Shown: one piece after another, positions 42,601-53,944 of the stretch | Layout: every line of letters starts with the position of its first letter | How positions within the stretch are numbered: position 1 is the first letter of the stretch | Source: Glandiceps talaboti | Taxonomy: Eukaryota > Hemichordata > Enteropneusta > Spengelidae | DNA length: 64,000 nt | NCBI RefSeq assembly: GCF_964340395.1 | Contig: NC_135551.1 | Span: 1,300,001-1,364,000, forward strand | Direction: 5' to 3' | Program-made: the position numbers and the translations under genes | Notes under the pieces: generated by a model | What the model was told of the DNA's origin: nothing | Database searches by the model: none | The model's input: the letters and a program-made list of their open reading frames with translations, nothing else

Positions 42601-44472
42601 GGAATACAACTCGTCTATTACATTATTTTGTATAGCAATGGGATACAACTCGTCTATTACACTATTTTGTATAGCAATGGAATACAACTCGTCTTTTACA
42701 CTATTTTGTACAGCAATGTTATACAACTCGTCTATTACACTATTTTGTATAGCAATGGAATACAACTCGTCTTTTACACTATTTTGTACAGCAATGTTAT
42801 ACAACTCGTCTATTACATTATATTGTATAGCAATGGGATACAACTCGTCTATTACACTATTTTGTATAGCAATGGGATACAGCTCGTCTATTACACTATT
42901 TTGTATAGCAATGGAATACAACTCGTCCATTACATTATATTGTATAGCAATCGGATACAACTCATCTATTACACTATTTTGTATAGCAATGGAATACAAC
43001 TCGTCTATTACACTATTTTGTATAGCAATGGAATACAACTCGTCTATTACACTATTTTGTACAGCAATGTTATACAGCTCGTCTATTACACTATTTTGTA
43101 TAGCAATGGAATACAACTCGTCTATTACACTATTTTGTATAGCAATGGAATACAACTCGTCTATTACATTATTTTGTACAGCAATGTTATACAGCTCGTC
43201 TATTACACTATTTTGTATAGCAATGGAATACAACTCGTCTATTACACTATTTTGTATAGCAATGGAATACAACTCGTCTATTACACTATTTTGTATAGCA
43301 ATGGAATACAACTCGTCTATTACACTATTTTGTATAGCAATGTTATACAACTCGTCTATTACACTATTTTGTATAGCAATGGAATACAACTCGTCTATTA
43401 CATTATTTTGTATAGCAATGGAATACAACTCGTCTATTATACTATTTTGTATAGCAATGGAATACAACTCGTCTATTACACTATTTTGTATAGCAATGGA
43501 ATACAACTCGTCTATTACACTATTTTGTATAGCAATGGAATACAACTCGTCTATTACACTATTTTGTATAGCAATGGAATACAACTCGTCTATTACATTA
43601 TTTTGTATAGCAATGGAATACAACTCGTCTATTACACTATTTTGTATAGCAATGGGATACAACTCGTCTATTACACTATTTTGTATAGCAATGGAATACA
43701 ACTCGTCTATTACACTATTTTGTATAGCAATGTTATACAACTCGTCTATTACACTATTTTGTATAGCAATGTTATACAACTCGTCCATTACATTATTTTG
43801 TATAGCAATGGAATACAACTCGTCTATTACATTATTTTGTATAGCATTGGGATACAACTCGTCTATTACATTATTTTGTATAGCAATGGAATACAACTCG
43901 TCTATTACACTATTTTGTATAGCAATGGAATACAACTCGTCTATTACACTATTTTGTATAGCAATGGGATACAGCTCGTCTATTACATTATTTTGTATAG
44001 CAATGGAATACAACTCGTCTATTACACTATTTTGTATAGCAATGGGATACAGCTCGTCTATTACATTATTTTGTATAGCAATGGAATACAACTCGTCTAT
44101 TACACTATTTTGTATAGCAATGGGATACAGCTCGTCTATTACATTATTTTGTATAGCAATGGAATACAACTCGTCTATTACACTATTTTGTATAGCAATG
44201 GGATACAGCTCGTCTATTACATTATTTTGTATAGCAATGGAATACAACTCGTCTATTACACTATTTTGTATAGCAATGGGATACAGCTCGTCTATTACAT
44301 TATTTTGTATAGCAATGGAATACAACTCGTCTATTACACTATTTTGTATAGCAATGGGATACAGCTCGTCTATTACATTATTTTGTATAGCAATGGAATA
44401 CAACTCGTCTATTACACTATTTTGTATAGCAATGGGATACAGCTCGTCTATTACATTATTTTGTATAGCAAT
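39660..44472. repeat. 39-bp tandem array, about 123 copies, open in three frames
   Basis: The monomer is 39 bp with the landmarks TTTTGTATAGCAATGGAATA, CAACTCGTCTATTACACTA. Because 39 is divisible by three and the unit lacks stops in three of six frames, very long open frames result. The minus strand is open for about 1590 codons (44403 down to 39631, 13-residue unit with core SVIDELYSIAIQN), and two + frames are open for hundreds of codons. The minus frame begins at a TTG and has no ATG or promoter-like context at its 5' end. Most variation among monomers changes residues in that frame (S/P/N, N/S, I/M, I/K) rather than being silent. I annotate a satellite, with a protein as an unlikely alternative. 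Confidence 0.95.
43950..44472. repeat. 78-bp dimeric subarray at the right edge of the 39-bp array
   Basis: Monomers alternate regularly between a GGAATACAACTCG type and a GGGATACAGCTCG type, giving about seven near-identical 78-bp dimers. This regularity is absent from most of the array, so the right edge was amplified most recently as dimers. Confidence 0.85.
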
Positions 44473-44787
44473 GTCCGTGTTAATTAAAACGTAACATTTT
44501 CATATAACTATTTGAATATATGTTGTCAGACATAACTGAAAGGCTGTGCCACATTTGGATTTGTCCGTCCTTGTAGTCACGTGACATCGACTCAAAACTT
44601 GGCAAATGGGGAACAACATCCCGACATCTTTCTCCTGTCAACCCATTGATCTAAATGTAGTTTCATATCTTGGTCTGTTTGAAATCGATTGCCATTAGTT
44701 TATCCAACTATTTCATGCCTACATATTTCCACAGCAATGAAGCATGGAGGCTTCTGAATATTTAAAAGACGTGTGTCCACATAAAGC
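44473..44787. other. Spacer between the 39-bp and 24-bp arrays
   Basis: About 300 bp of single-copy sequence. A TATTTAAAA element at about 44757-44765 lies some 25 bases before the ATG at 44788 and could be a TATA-like box; nothing else stands out. Confidence 0.4.
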
Positions 44788-45153
44788 ATGCTAAGATTAT
44801 TATTTGTATTCTTGTTAGTAGCTGCTACTGTATTCTTGTTAGTACCAGAAACCAGTGGCTACAATGTACAAGGCACCAGTGTTTATCATGTACCAGACAC
44901 CAGTGTCTACCATGTATCAGGCACCAGTGTATACCATATACTAGACACAAGTGTTTATCATGTATCAGGCACTAGAGTCTACCATATATCTGGCACCAGT
45001 GTCTACCATGTACAAGTCATTAGTGTCTACCATGTAACAGACACATGTATTTACCATATACCAGGCGCCAGTGTCTACTATGTATCAGGCACCAAAGTCT
45101 ACCATATATCTGGCACCAGTGTCTACCATTTACCAGTGTATACCATTTACTAG
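44788..45153 (+). CDS. Possible small secreted repeat protein (signal peptide plus 8-residue repeats)
   Basis: The ATG at 44788 opens a 121-residue frame. Residues 1-24 look like a signal peptide: a basic residue at position 3, a long leucine/valine/alanine/phenylalanine core, then PETSG as a plausible cleavage region. From about residue 25 the protein is an 8-residue repeat, core SVYHVPGT, encoded by the 24-bp array. The frame ends at a TAG where one unit is shortened, shifting register; similar repeats continue open in other frames to about 46055. For a gene: the leader, the ATG placement and a TATA-like element upstream. Against: the leader contains an internal duplication (TATTCTTGTTAGTA twice, about 44807 and 44831), and the repeat is open in several frames. 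No family recognised; it could be a chance frame or a first exon. Confidence 0.3.
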   Translation: MLRLLFVFLLVAATVFLLVPETSGYNVQGTSVYHVPDTSVYHVSGTSVYHILDTSVYHVSGTRVYHISGTSVYHVQVISVYHVTDTCIYHIPGASVYYVSGTKVYHISGTSVYHLPVYTIY

Positions 45154-45975
45154 ACACAAGTGTTTACCATGTACTAGGCACCAGTGTCTATTATATGACA
45201 GTTTCTATCATGTACCAGACACCAGTGTCTCCAAAGTACCAGACGTCAATGTCTTTTATCATGTACCAGGCACCGGTGTCTATCACGTACCAGGCAACAG
45301 TGTCTACCATGTACCAGGGAGCAATGTCTATCATATACCAGGCACTAGTGTCTACCACGTACCTGGCTCCAGTGTATATCATGTACGACGCACCTGTGTC
45401 TAACATATACCAGGTAACAGTGTCTACCATGTACAAGACACCAGTGTCTACCACATACCATACACCAGTGTCTATCACATACCATACACCAGTGTCTATC
45501 GTGTACCAGGCACTAGTGTCTTTCACATACCATACACCAGTGTCTACCATGTACAAGACATCAGTGTCTATCACATACCATACACCCGTGTCTGTCATGT
45601 ACCTGTCATCAGTGTCTATCACATACCATACACCAGTGTCTGTCATGTACCTGTCATCAGTGTCTATCACATACCATACACCAGTGTCTGTCATGTACCT
45701 GTCATCAGTGTCTATCACATACCATACACCAGTGTCTGTCATGTACCTGTCATCAGTGTCTATCACATACCATACACCAGTGTCTGTCATGTACCTGTCA
45801 TCAGTGTCTATCACATACCATACACCAGTGTCTGTCATGTACCTGACCCAGTGTCTATCACATACCATACACCAGTGCCTGTCATGTACCTGTCATCAGT
45901 GTCTATCGTGTACCAGGTACCAGTACTTATCATGTACCAGGCACCAGTGTCAGTCACGTAGTAGGCACAAGTTTT
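44842..45975. repeat. 24-bp minisatellite array, about 47 copies
   Basis: The unit is about 24 bp with the landmarks ACCAGTGTCTACCATGTA and CCAGGC. Copies vary by substitutions (CAC/TAC, GTA/ATA), and a few units are shortened, as at about 45130 and 45850. Being divisible by three, the array stays open in several frames on both strands for up to 336 codons; reading-frame length alone is therefore not evidence of coding. Confidence 0.95.
45555..45895. repeat. 48-bp higher-order dimers in the 24-bp array
   Basis: About six consecutive 48-bp units pair a CACATACCATACACCAGTG monomer with a GTCATGTACCTGTCATCAG monomer. Copies between about 45590 and 45840 are nearly identical, indicating recent amplification as dimers. 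Confidence 0.85.
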
Positions 45976-46590
45976 TATATCAGTCGTTTTCATCTTATAT
46001 GCTGTACCTCTTCAAAAAGATTCGAAGGAATCTTCTCTCGAGTAATTATATTTAATTTATTTAGTATTTTGCTCGTACAGCATTTGCTCCGTTGAGAGGG
46101 TTCACATTGGCATATAGAACGTCATGTAAGAGTAGAAAAGGACAAATAAGTAAAACGAAGATTTAATATGCTGTCTTCCGTGAAAGGTTACGAGGAAAGA
46201 CTATCACATATGGGTGGAGCGTAATTACTTAGTGCGGAGTTAGCCGTGAGTCTCCAATTGATCAGTCCATAATCACCAACAATATCAAGTCAATAGTACT
46301 GATACATTCAGTGTTTTTTATGCGGCTTGGTTTTGTGTTATGTACAGTGAAGCCATGAAAGCAGGTTGACAAAGAAATTTAGTGTGTGTCACGGTGTGTG
46401 TGTGTGTAATTAACTAGGCAATCTGCAATTTGGCCTCATTAGAATTATTTCTGTCATCTTATCTGGATTATTATCTGATCGTTATCGCAAAGACAAGGTT
46501 ACTCAACAAGACACTCTCCTCGGCTTTGTTACTGGACTATTCAAACGTGTTCATTGGGAGTATGATGGGTCCATTACTAGCATGCAGTCA
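45976..46590. other. Single-copy spacer, no gene seen
   Basis: About 600 bp of ordinary sequence with a short GT run near 46397. No gene or RNA recognised. Confidence 0.5.
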
Positions 46591-46591
46591 C

Positions 46592-46908
46592 TCACACACA
46601 CACACACACACACACACACCATATGCATACATACATACATACATACATACATACATACGTACATACATACATACATACATACATACATACATACATACAT
46701 ACATGCATGCATGCATGCATGCATACACACACACACACACATACATACATACATACATACATACATACATACATACATACATACATACATACATACACAC
46801 ACACACATACATACATACATACATACATACACACACATACATTCATACATACATACATACATACATACATACATACATACGCACGTACGTACGTACATAC
46901 ATACATTT
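46592..46908. repeat. Compound (CA)n / (CATA)n microsatellite
   Basis: A CA dinucleotide run (46592-46619) is followed by a CATA tetranucleotide tract to about 46905, with GCAT, CA and ACGT sub-blocks. Open frames of up to 181 codons crossing it on both strands (IHTY and VCMY repeats) are artefacts of the microsatellite. Confidence 0.97.
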
Positions 46909-48565
46909 CAAGACGTCACTGTTAAAGCATTACCAAACACCCACTGCCAACATGTTCATAGCTTTATCACATTAATCTGTAAATTTAATCAACTCGGAGG
47001 TTCCTCGATTCTTTGATGAGGGAAATTTCCACCAGATGCTGTCTGGCCATTCCCTAGTTTAAAAAACAAAGTGATCGAGGGTGATGACACCAACTGGTAT
47101 GATCTGGCCGTTCCCATGCTCAAAAATCATTTCCACATCTCCGTTAGCTAATCTTCCGTTGGTCAACGATGTGTTCGAGGTAACAAGAAAGGGACAGTTT
47201 CAAACCCGAAACATTTTTATCTGGTCACTTGATGTCTAAAATATTTCTACCTTATGAGTGGCTTCTTCATCAATTTCAGATTTCGCGATTTGATGAACGA
47301 GTGTTCGACTAATAGCATAAAGTCGAGTAGATTTGGACACGCTTCCCTAGCTAATGATCATGACCTGGAGATATGTTTCTTTGAATTTTACAGTCTTGGT
47401 TATAATCTATTTATCAAATCTCAACTGAAAAGTGATTTTCAGTGTCACCTTTGTTTTCTGAACGGATGCAGTTGAAAGCTATGTGGTCGGTACAGTTTTG
47501 TTTTTACGCACTATTCATAGTTCCTTTATTGTGTTTTTTCCATTGTATCTTTATTGTATCGGGGATTGTAACCAAACTTTGGCAAGTGCACATTTTTTGT
47601 TCTATTGTCCGATGCATTGTTGAATTGCTTGATGGATTGATTATTGATTCCTTGATTGATTGGCCGTCAACTCGCCTTTTTTTGCTAACACGAGACTTGT
47701 GCCATAATCTTGTACGACATACTTGTATGCACAAAAACACACTTTACACGTGTATTCTATCCGTGTATACGTGTATATAACATTGACTATTGTATGTAGT
47801 CGTTAAGCGCATTTAAAAAGGCAAGTAAAAAGTTAGTCACACTGGTCCGCATTCGCCAATTTGAGCATTTTACAACCGAGGCAGCTTTTCAGCAATGTTT
47901 GTTACTGTCACAAACTCTTTTATCTCCGCGTACGTGTTTGGCATGATTTTTATAGAATATTCCCGATCTAAAAATCCATAAACGGATGTTGAAATGTACC
48001 GCTCTAAAGGTTTTGTGGAGTGATTTACAACGTTGCCTCTGTCCCTAGTAGCCTACGTCTTTTCTAAACTTCTGTCGGGTCCTACTCGACGTCTCGCTAT
48101 ACAGATTGCCGACCAGTGGTTCCCTGTGACACTGCATGTCGAAACAATCATTTCAACTATACAATATCTTTCTATAAATAGTCAGAAAAATATGAAATTT
48201 ATGGTATCTGTTAAGAGTTGTCAAAGATTATCATCTTTCCTTGAGTTTGAATGGAAGTTATCGCTTTATACGTCTAATCTTTAACGCAATAGTACTTGAT
48301 TACTGTAACAGTTGTTACCGTTGTGACTAACCCTCCATTGTCTGATTTAACTATCATTGGCTACTTTAAACACAATTATACATTATATTACTCAATCTTC
48401 GTACGAATTCTTTACCAACGAGTCTAGTTTCTATGAGCACCAGTAAATGGTAAAATGCATAATAATATCTCGTTGTTCATTAGACATCTTAATTTGGCCA
48501 GCTTATGTAACATTTTGTTGTCAGTCTGTTTTCCCTTTTACTTATTCACTCTTACTTGATGGTGG
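46909..48565. other. Single-copy DNA, no gene recognised
   Basis: Open frames of 73-112 codons at 47254-47780 (+) and an 83-codon frame at 48033-48284 (+) have no recognisable domain. I see no RNA gene. Function unknown. Confidence 0.45.
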
Positions 48566-48608
48566 TTGTTTTGTTTGTTTGTTTGTTTGTTTGTTTTCTT
48601 GTTTTTTG

Positions 48609-48652
<44 letters not shown>

Positions 48653-48809
48653 TTGTCTGTGTCTGTCTGTCTGTCTGTCTGTTTGTTTGTGTTTGTTTGT
48701 CTCTGTTTGTTTGTTTGTTTGTCTGTCTGTCTATGTCTGTCTGTTTGTCTGTGTTTATTTATTTGTTTGTTTGTTTGTTCGTTCGTTCGTTTGTTTGTTT
48801 GTTCGTTTT

Positions 48810-48847
<38 letters not shown>

Positions 48848-48848
48848 G
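48566..48848. repeat. Compound (TTTG)n / (TCTG)n / (TTCG)n / (TTG)n microsatellite
   Basis: Tetranucleotide blocks TTTG, TCTG and TTCG alternate and end in an uninterrupted TTG triplet run (about 48809-48848). Cysteine-, leucine- and valine-rich frames of up to 138 codons across it are artefacts. Confidence 0.97.
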
Positions 48849-49931
48849 AAACAATGCAATTAGTCGGTGAAACAAATTTAATTTCTCGTACAAGTTTAGC
48901 ACTTTACTTTATTGTTACAGCGGTTGCATAAAATGGAATTTTCTTTTTGGAAGCGAGCTTGTTTTTTAATTTGGATAGCAACTCATTTGTGTTGATTTTG
49001 AAATTCCAAACTAGGATAATGCCAAATAAGCTTCGGCAGGAAAGATTTACATTGCAGATATTTGGAAGTGTAGGTAGCTGTATAAACTGTTGGTCAGTCA
49101 TTGTTATGGTGACAGCAGCACCTTCATTTTGCCAGTCCTCTGTTTGGACAGAGCGTGACTATCGGTGATATCAATGTGGTTTTGACGACATTACACATTG
49201 AGAAAGTATAATATTCCAACTTTGCTAACATACGGGATTGCTTTTTTCATCTTTTCTCCAAGTCTCTTTGTTTTACAAATGGTCTGATTTTTTCAGCACC
49301 ATATCGTATTGTTAGTAGCCATATGCGACCACACGCCTCGGCTCTTTGTTCAAGTTTAAAAGCAGAGCTTTATACGTCGGCGTGGTTGCTAATAGCAACA
49401 CACTCTTTTGTGTTTCAACAATTGTTGGAAAGGAACAAAGGAATGACGGCCCTTATATCCAGTATAAATTAACTTTTAAATTTCACGAACGTGTGCTGTG
49501 AGTGCGCTGTGGTTTGTATGGATCTGTTAACTTGCACTACGCTGTGCGATGAACGAGACGAGAAAATAGCTATATCTTAGTCACCGGGTGACCATTCGCA
49601 GGTTTCACTATTTGAAACAAGCTCACATGAATCCAGAATTAAATGTTATAAAGGGGTGTTCATTGACCTCTCAGAAGACAGTGTGTTCCCAGATCGTTTC
49701 CACATGACCCACCGCGCCCACCCCTACCCCACCTACCTCTCATTTTAACTACATTGTAAAGTTTCAATTTTGGTAATAGATGTCTTAAGTCCTCCCTGGT
49801 CATGTGGTGATATATGTCAATATCTTGTAATTGTGACCCACGTCATGTATAGAATTTTAAGAAATTCAAGGATTCCGTTAGGATCAGCTTTTACAACAGT
49901 TGTCTACTCCTAGGTACAAAAATGAGATTTA
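48849..49931. other. Single-copy DNA, nothing recognised
   Basis: About 1.1 kb of unremarkable sequence. Small overlapping frames (65-73 codons) on both strands near 48904-49168 show no known domain. Confidence 0.45.
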
Positions 49932-49979
49932 GTGTTACCCGTGATTTGTGTTACCCGTGATTTGTGTTACCCGTGATTT
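49932..49979. repeat. 16-bp repeat, three identical copies
   Basis: GTGTTACCCGTGATTT is repeated three times in tandem without change. Confidence 0.95.
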
Positions 49980-50153
49980 GGCAATTTCAATGTAATTTCA
50001 GCTCTCTGATATATCGCCAAGCTATATGTATCTACAAGTCATAAGACAAATCAGACTAAAAAAACAACAAACAAAGACAACAAACCAACAATTACCAATA
50101 CATAACTTCAATAGGTATTTCTTGTTGTACATAAAATATTAAATTGGCCAAGG

Positions 50154-51713
50154 ATGACAGCTGACTGTGTACATTACTGGGGTCTACTGACGTGATTGGG
50201 TTGACAGCTGATTGTATACATTACTGTTACTGGATCAACTGACTGTATTAGGTTGACAGCTGATTGTGTACATTACTGGGGTCTACTGACGTGATTGGGT
50301 TGACAGCTGATTGTGTACATTACTGGGGTCAACTGACGTGATTGGGTTGACAGCTGATTGTGTACATTACTGTTACTGGATCAACTGACTGTATTAGGTT
50401 GACAGCTGATTGCGTACATTACTGGGGTCTACTGACGTGATTGGGTTTACGGCTGATTGTGTACATTACTTGGGTCTACTGACGTGATTGGGTTTACGGC
50501 TGATTGTGTACATTACTGGGGTCTACTGACCTGATTGGGTTGACGGCTGACTGTGGACATTACTGGGGTCTACTGATGTGATTGGGTTGACGGCTGATTG
50601 TGTACATTACTTGGGTCTCCTGATGTGATTTGGTTGACGACTGGCTGTACATAACTGGGGTCTACTGACGTGATTCGGTTGACGGCTGATTGTGTACATT
50701 ACTGGGGTCTACTGACGTGATTAGGTTGACGGCTGATTGTGTACATTACTGGGGTCTACTGACGTGATTGAGTTGACAGCTGATTGTGTACATTACTAGT
50801 ACTGTTACTGGATCAATTGACTGTATTAGGTTGACAGCTGATTGCGTACATTACTGGGGTCTACTGACGTGATTGGGTTGACAGCTGATTGTGTACATTA
50901 CTGGGGTCTACTGACGTGATTGGGTTGACAGCTGATTGTGTACATTACTGTTACTGGATCAACTGACTGTATTAGGTTGACAGCTGATTGCGTACATTAC
51001 TGGGGTCTACTGACGTAATTGGGTTGACGGCTGATTGTGTACATTACTGGGGTCTACTGACGTGATTGGGTTGACGGCTGATTGTGTACATTACTTGGGT
51101 CTACTGACGTGATTGGGTTGACAGCTGATTGTATACATTACTGTTACTGGATCAACTGACTGTATTAGGTTGACAGCTGATTGTATACGTTACTGGGGTC
51201 TACTGACGGGGTTGACATTTCATTTTGTACATTACTTGAGTCAACAGACGGGATTGGCATTTATACTGGGGTCAACTGACCAGATTGGGTTGATGGCTAA
51301 TTGACTGTGTACAATTGCTGGGGTCAACTGACAGGAACGGGTTGACTGCTGATTGTATACATTACTGGGGTCAACTGACTGGGTTGACTGTTGACGGGGT
51401 TGACGGCCAATTATGTACATTACTGGGGGCAACTGAGCGACATGATTGGGTTGATGGCTGGTTGTATATGTAATTAATGGGTTGATCTGACAGGAATGAG
51501 TTGATAACTGATTGTATACATTACTGGGGTCAACAGACGGGAATGGGTTGACTGCTGATTGTTATCATTACTGGGGTCAATTAAGTGACGCCACTTGACC
51601 CCAGTAATGCCACATAATTGCGTTGACGGCTGGTTGTCAACACAATTACTGAGGTCAACTGACTGGAATGAGTTGGTAGCTGATTTTATTTATTACTGGG
51701 GTCTACTGAAAGT
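50154..51713. repeat. 47-bp minisatellite array, left block
   Basis: The unit is about 47 bp with the landmarks GGGTTGACAGCTGATTGTGT, ACATTACTGGGGTCTACTGA and CGTGATT. A longer variant, ACTGTTACTGGATCAACTGA, recurs at about 50225, 50368, 50808, 50950 and 51140, showing higher-order grouping. Units become more diverged after 51200. This block is one of several parts of the same array, split by later insertions. Confidence 0.95.
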
Positions 51714-51845
51714 ATTACAGTTAAAATGATGTAGGCTTGGTGTTTCACTCATGGAACATTACAGTTAAAATGATGTAGGCTTGGTGTTTCACTCATGGAA
51801 CATTACAGTTAAAATGATGTAGGCTTGGTGTTTCACTCATGGAAC
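51714..51845. repeat. 44-bp tandem triplication
   Basis: Three head-to-tail 44-bp units beginning ATTACAGTTAAAATGATG and ending TCATGGAAC. I see no difference between the copies over their full length. Confidence 0.95.
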
Positions 51846-52223
51846 GTTACTTTTTTGACACATAAATAGACATATTTTAACTTTAGACTAACAATAACAG
51901 AGACACAATAACAGAGACACAATAAACACATGATGTGCAGCAGGATCATTTTGCCCAATCACATTGAACACTGATAAGCATTGCTATTCTTTCACAGTGC
52001 AGTAGAAACAGGCTTCTAATGAAAACATTACACATGGACTTGATGATTTTAATGGCTACAATTGTGTATTTTCTAACTGATAATCAACATTTCAACTTGA
52101 CTACTTCTACATCCCCACTGTGCACGGTGCCTATTATATGTAATTGTTTCTTTTGCACTAGAAGTTGTCTAAGGGTATTTATTAAATGTCATGTCACATG
52201 AGTGAAACACCAAGCCTACATCA
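51714..52223. mobile_element. MITE-like insertion with triplicated left end and inverted right end
   Basis: Three identical or nearly identical 44-bp units (51714, 51758 and 51802) carry GATGTAGGCTTGGTGTTTCA. At 52197-52223 a 27-base stretch is the exact reverse complement of part of that unit (TGATGTAGG to CACTCATG). The segment between has no transposase-like frame and separates two parts of the 47-bp array. The layout fits a non-autonomous DNA transposon whose left terminal inverted repeat was tandemly amplified. Exact ends and a target duplication are unclear; ATTAC-like bases occur at both edges. Alternative: unrelated duplication and inversion inside the array. Confidence 0.5.
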
Positions 52224-52227
52224 GCTG

Positions 52228-52545
52228 TAGCATTAATTACACTGGGGACTACTGACGGGATTGGGTTGATATGGCTGCATGATTGTATACATTACTGGGT
52301 CAACCTGGGGGTCAACTGACAGGATTGTTTTGACTGCTGATTGTGCACATTATTGTGGTCAACTAACGGAATTAGCATTATTGGTGCTAACTGACCAGAT
52401 TTGGTTAACGGCTGATTGTGTACGATTACTGGGGTCAACTGACGGGAATGGGTTGACAATTGATTGCATTCAGTACTGGGTTGATTGGGTAGACATGGTA
52501 TACATTACTGGGATCAAGTGACGTTATTGTTTTGATGGATGGTTG
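52228..52545. repeat. 47-bp array, second block
   Basis: About seven diverged units of the same repeat as at 50154-51713 (TTGGGTTGA, GATTGTATACATTACTGGG, GTCAACTGAC) resume after the MITE-like insertion. Unit length varies by several bases. Confidence 0.9.
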
Positions 52546-52570
52546 CCCTTACCAAACGAGTAGATCTACT

Positions 52571-52626
52571 CTTCATCTACAGCAGATCTATTTTCATCTA
52601 CAGTAAACGAAAAACCTTCATCTACA
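52571..52626 (-). repeat. Three inverted single copies of the 11-bp unit
   Basis: CTTCATCTACA (52571-52581), TTTCATCTACA (52592-52602) and CTTCATCTACA (52616-52626) are the reverse complement of the unit that is tandemly repeated just to the right. They are dispersed, not tandem. Confidence 0.85.
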
Positions 52627-52660
52627 ATTGGTCTACATTTGTGCATATATAATGAGTTCT

Positions 52661-53497
52661 TGTAGAAGAAATGTAGATGAAATGTTGATGAGTGTAGATG
52701 AAAAGTAGACGAAGTGTAGATGAGTGTAGATGAAAAGTAGACGAAGTGTAGATGAGTGTAGATGAAAAGTAGACGAAGTGTAGATGAGTGTAGATGAAAA
52801 GTAGACGAAGTGTAGATGAGTGTAGATGAAAAGTGGATGAAATGTAGATGAGTGTAGATGAAAAGTGGATGAAATGTAGATGAGTGTAGATGAAAAGTAG
52901 ATGAGTGTAGATGAAATGTAGATGAGTGTAGATGAAAAGTAGACGAAGTGTAGACGAAGTGTAGATGAAGTGTAGATGAAATGTAGACGAAGTGCAGATG
53001 AAGTGTAGATGAAATGTAGACGAAGTGTAGATGAGTGTGGATGAAATGTAGATGAAATGTAGATGAAATGTAGACGAAGTGTAGAAGAAATGTAGATGAA
53101 ATGTAGACGAAGTGTAGATGAGTGTAGATGAAATGTAGACGAAGTGTAGACGAAGTGTAGACGAAGTGTAGATGAAATGTAGACGAAGTGTAGATGAAAT
53201 GTAGACGAAGTGTAGATGAAATGTAGACGAAGTGTAGATGAAGTGTAGATGAGTGTAGACGAAGTGTAGACGAAGTGTAGATGAAATGTAGATGAAGTGT
53301 AGATGAAATTTAGACGAAGTGTAGACGAAGTGTAGATGAAATGTAGACGAAGTGTAGACGAAGTGTAGATGAAATGTAGACGAAATGTAGACGAAGTGTA
53401 GATGAGTGTAGATGAAATGTAGACGAAGTGTAGACGAAGTGTAGATGAAAAGTGGATGAAATGTAGATGAAAAGTAGACGAATTGCAGACGAGATGC
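52661..53497. repeat. 11-bp minisatellite array, about 75 copies
   Basis: Units TGTAGATGAAA and TGTAGACGAAG alternate irregularly with a 10-bp form, TGTAGATGAG. The minus strand has overlapping open frames of up to 304 codons rich in FIYTSSTLRLHFVY-like repeats (11 residues per three units); they follow from a stop-free unit and are not gene evidence. In the left part the combination TGTAGATGAG plus TGTAGATGAAAAGTAGACGA recurs several times, a small higher-order pattern. Confidence 0.95.
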
Positions 53498-53944
53498 ATT
53501 TTTCAAACAAGGCATGAAGGGCACACACACACACACACATCAACACTATATATACATTTACTTGCATCAAAGTTTATATATGTTGTAATTTTGCATGGCT
53601 TAATGTACATCGGAATGTACTGTAATTTCCTCGAAAGTATTAAACTTTGAATAAGAAGGCTTTCCATATGCTATGCCAAACTACAAAATCTTTTGTAGTA
53701 ACCGTAATAAAGTCAAGTTTATCAGGAATATTTCGAATATTTCATTCGTGTACATCTTCATACATGGACGTTTTAACTCGTACATGATGAAAAGGTCATC
53801 AGGATAGCTTTAAACTTTACGAAATGATTGATTTGGACAATATCTTTTAAGTAACCTCTCAGGGTCTGACGTAGGGTCTAAGCTCTGTAGGCTCTGCGAC
53901 CTCTGTGACAGAGGGCCCTCTGTCTGAGAATTCAACTCTACCCT
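53498..53944. other. Single-copy spacer with a short CA run
   Basis: About 450 bp between the 11-bp array and the next 47-bp block, with a CA run at about 53521-53539. No gene or RNA seen. Confidence 0.5.

Noticed and set aside
45191-46055. 336-codon + frame and 225-codon minus frame in the 24-bp array
   Set aside because: They lack a leader, and the unit is open in several frames on both strands; only the frame with a signal-like leader was kept, at low confidence.
46430-47016. Open frames rich in HTYI and VCMY on both strands
   Set aside because: They are translations of the (CATA)n/(CA)n microsatellite.
48447-48931. Cysteine/leucine/valine-rich frames up to 138 codons
   Set aside because: They are translations of TTTG/TCTG/TTG microsatellite DNA, open in all three + frames.
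52622-53570. Minus-strand frames up to 304 codons with FHLHFVYTSST repeats
   Set aside because: A stop-free 11-bp unit gives overlapping open frames; there is no start context and irregular 10-bp units shift the frame.
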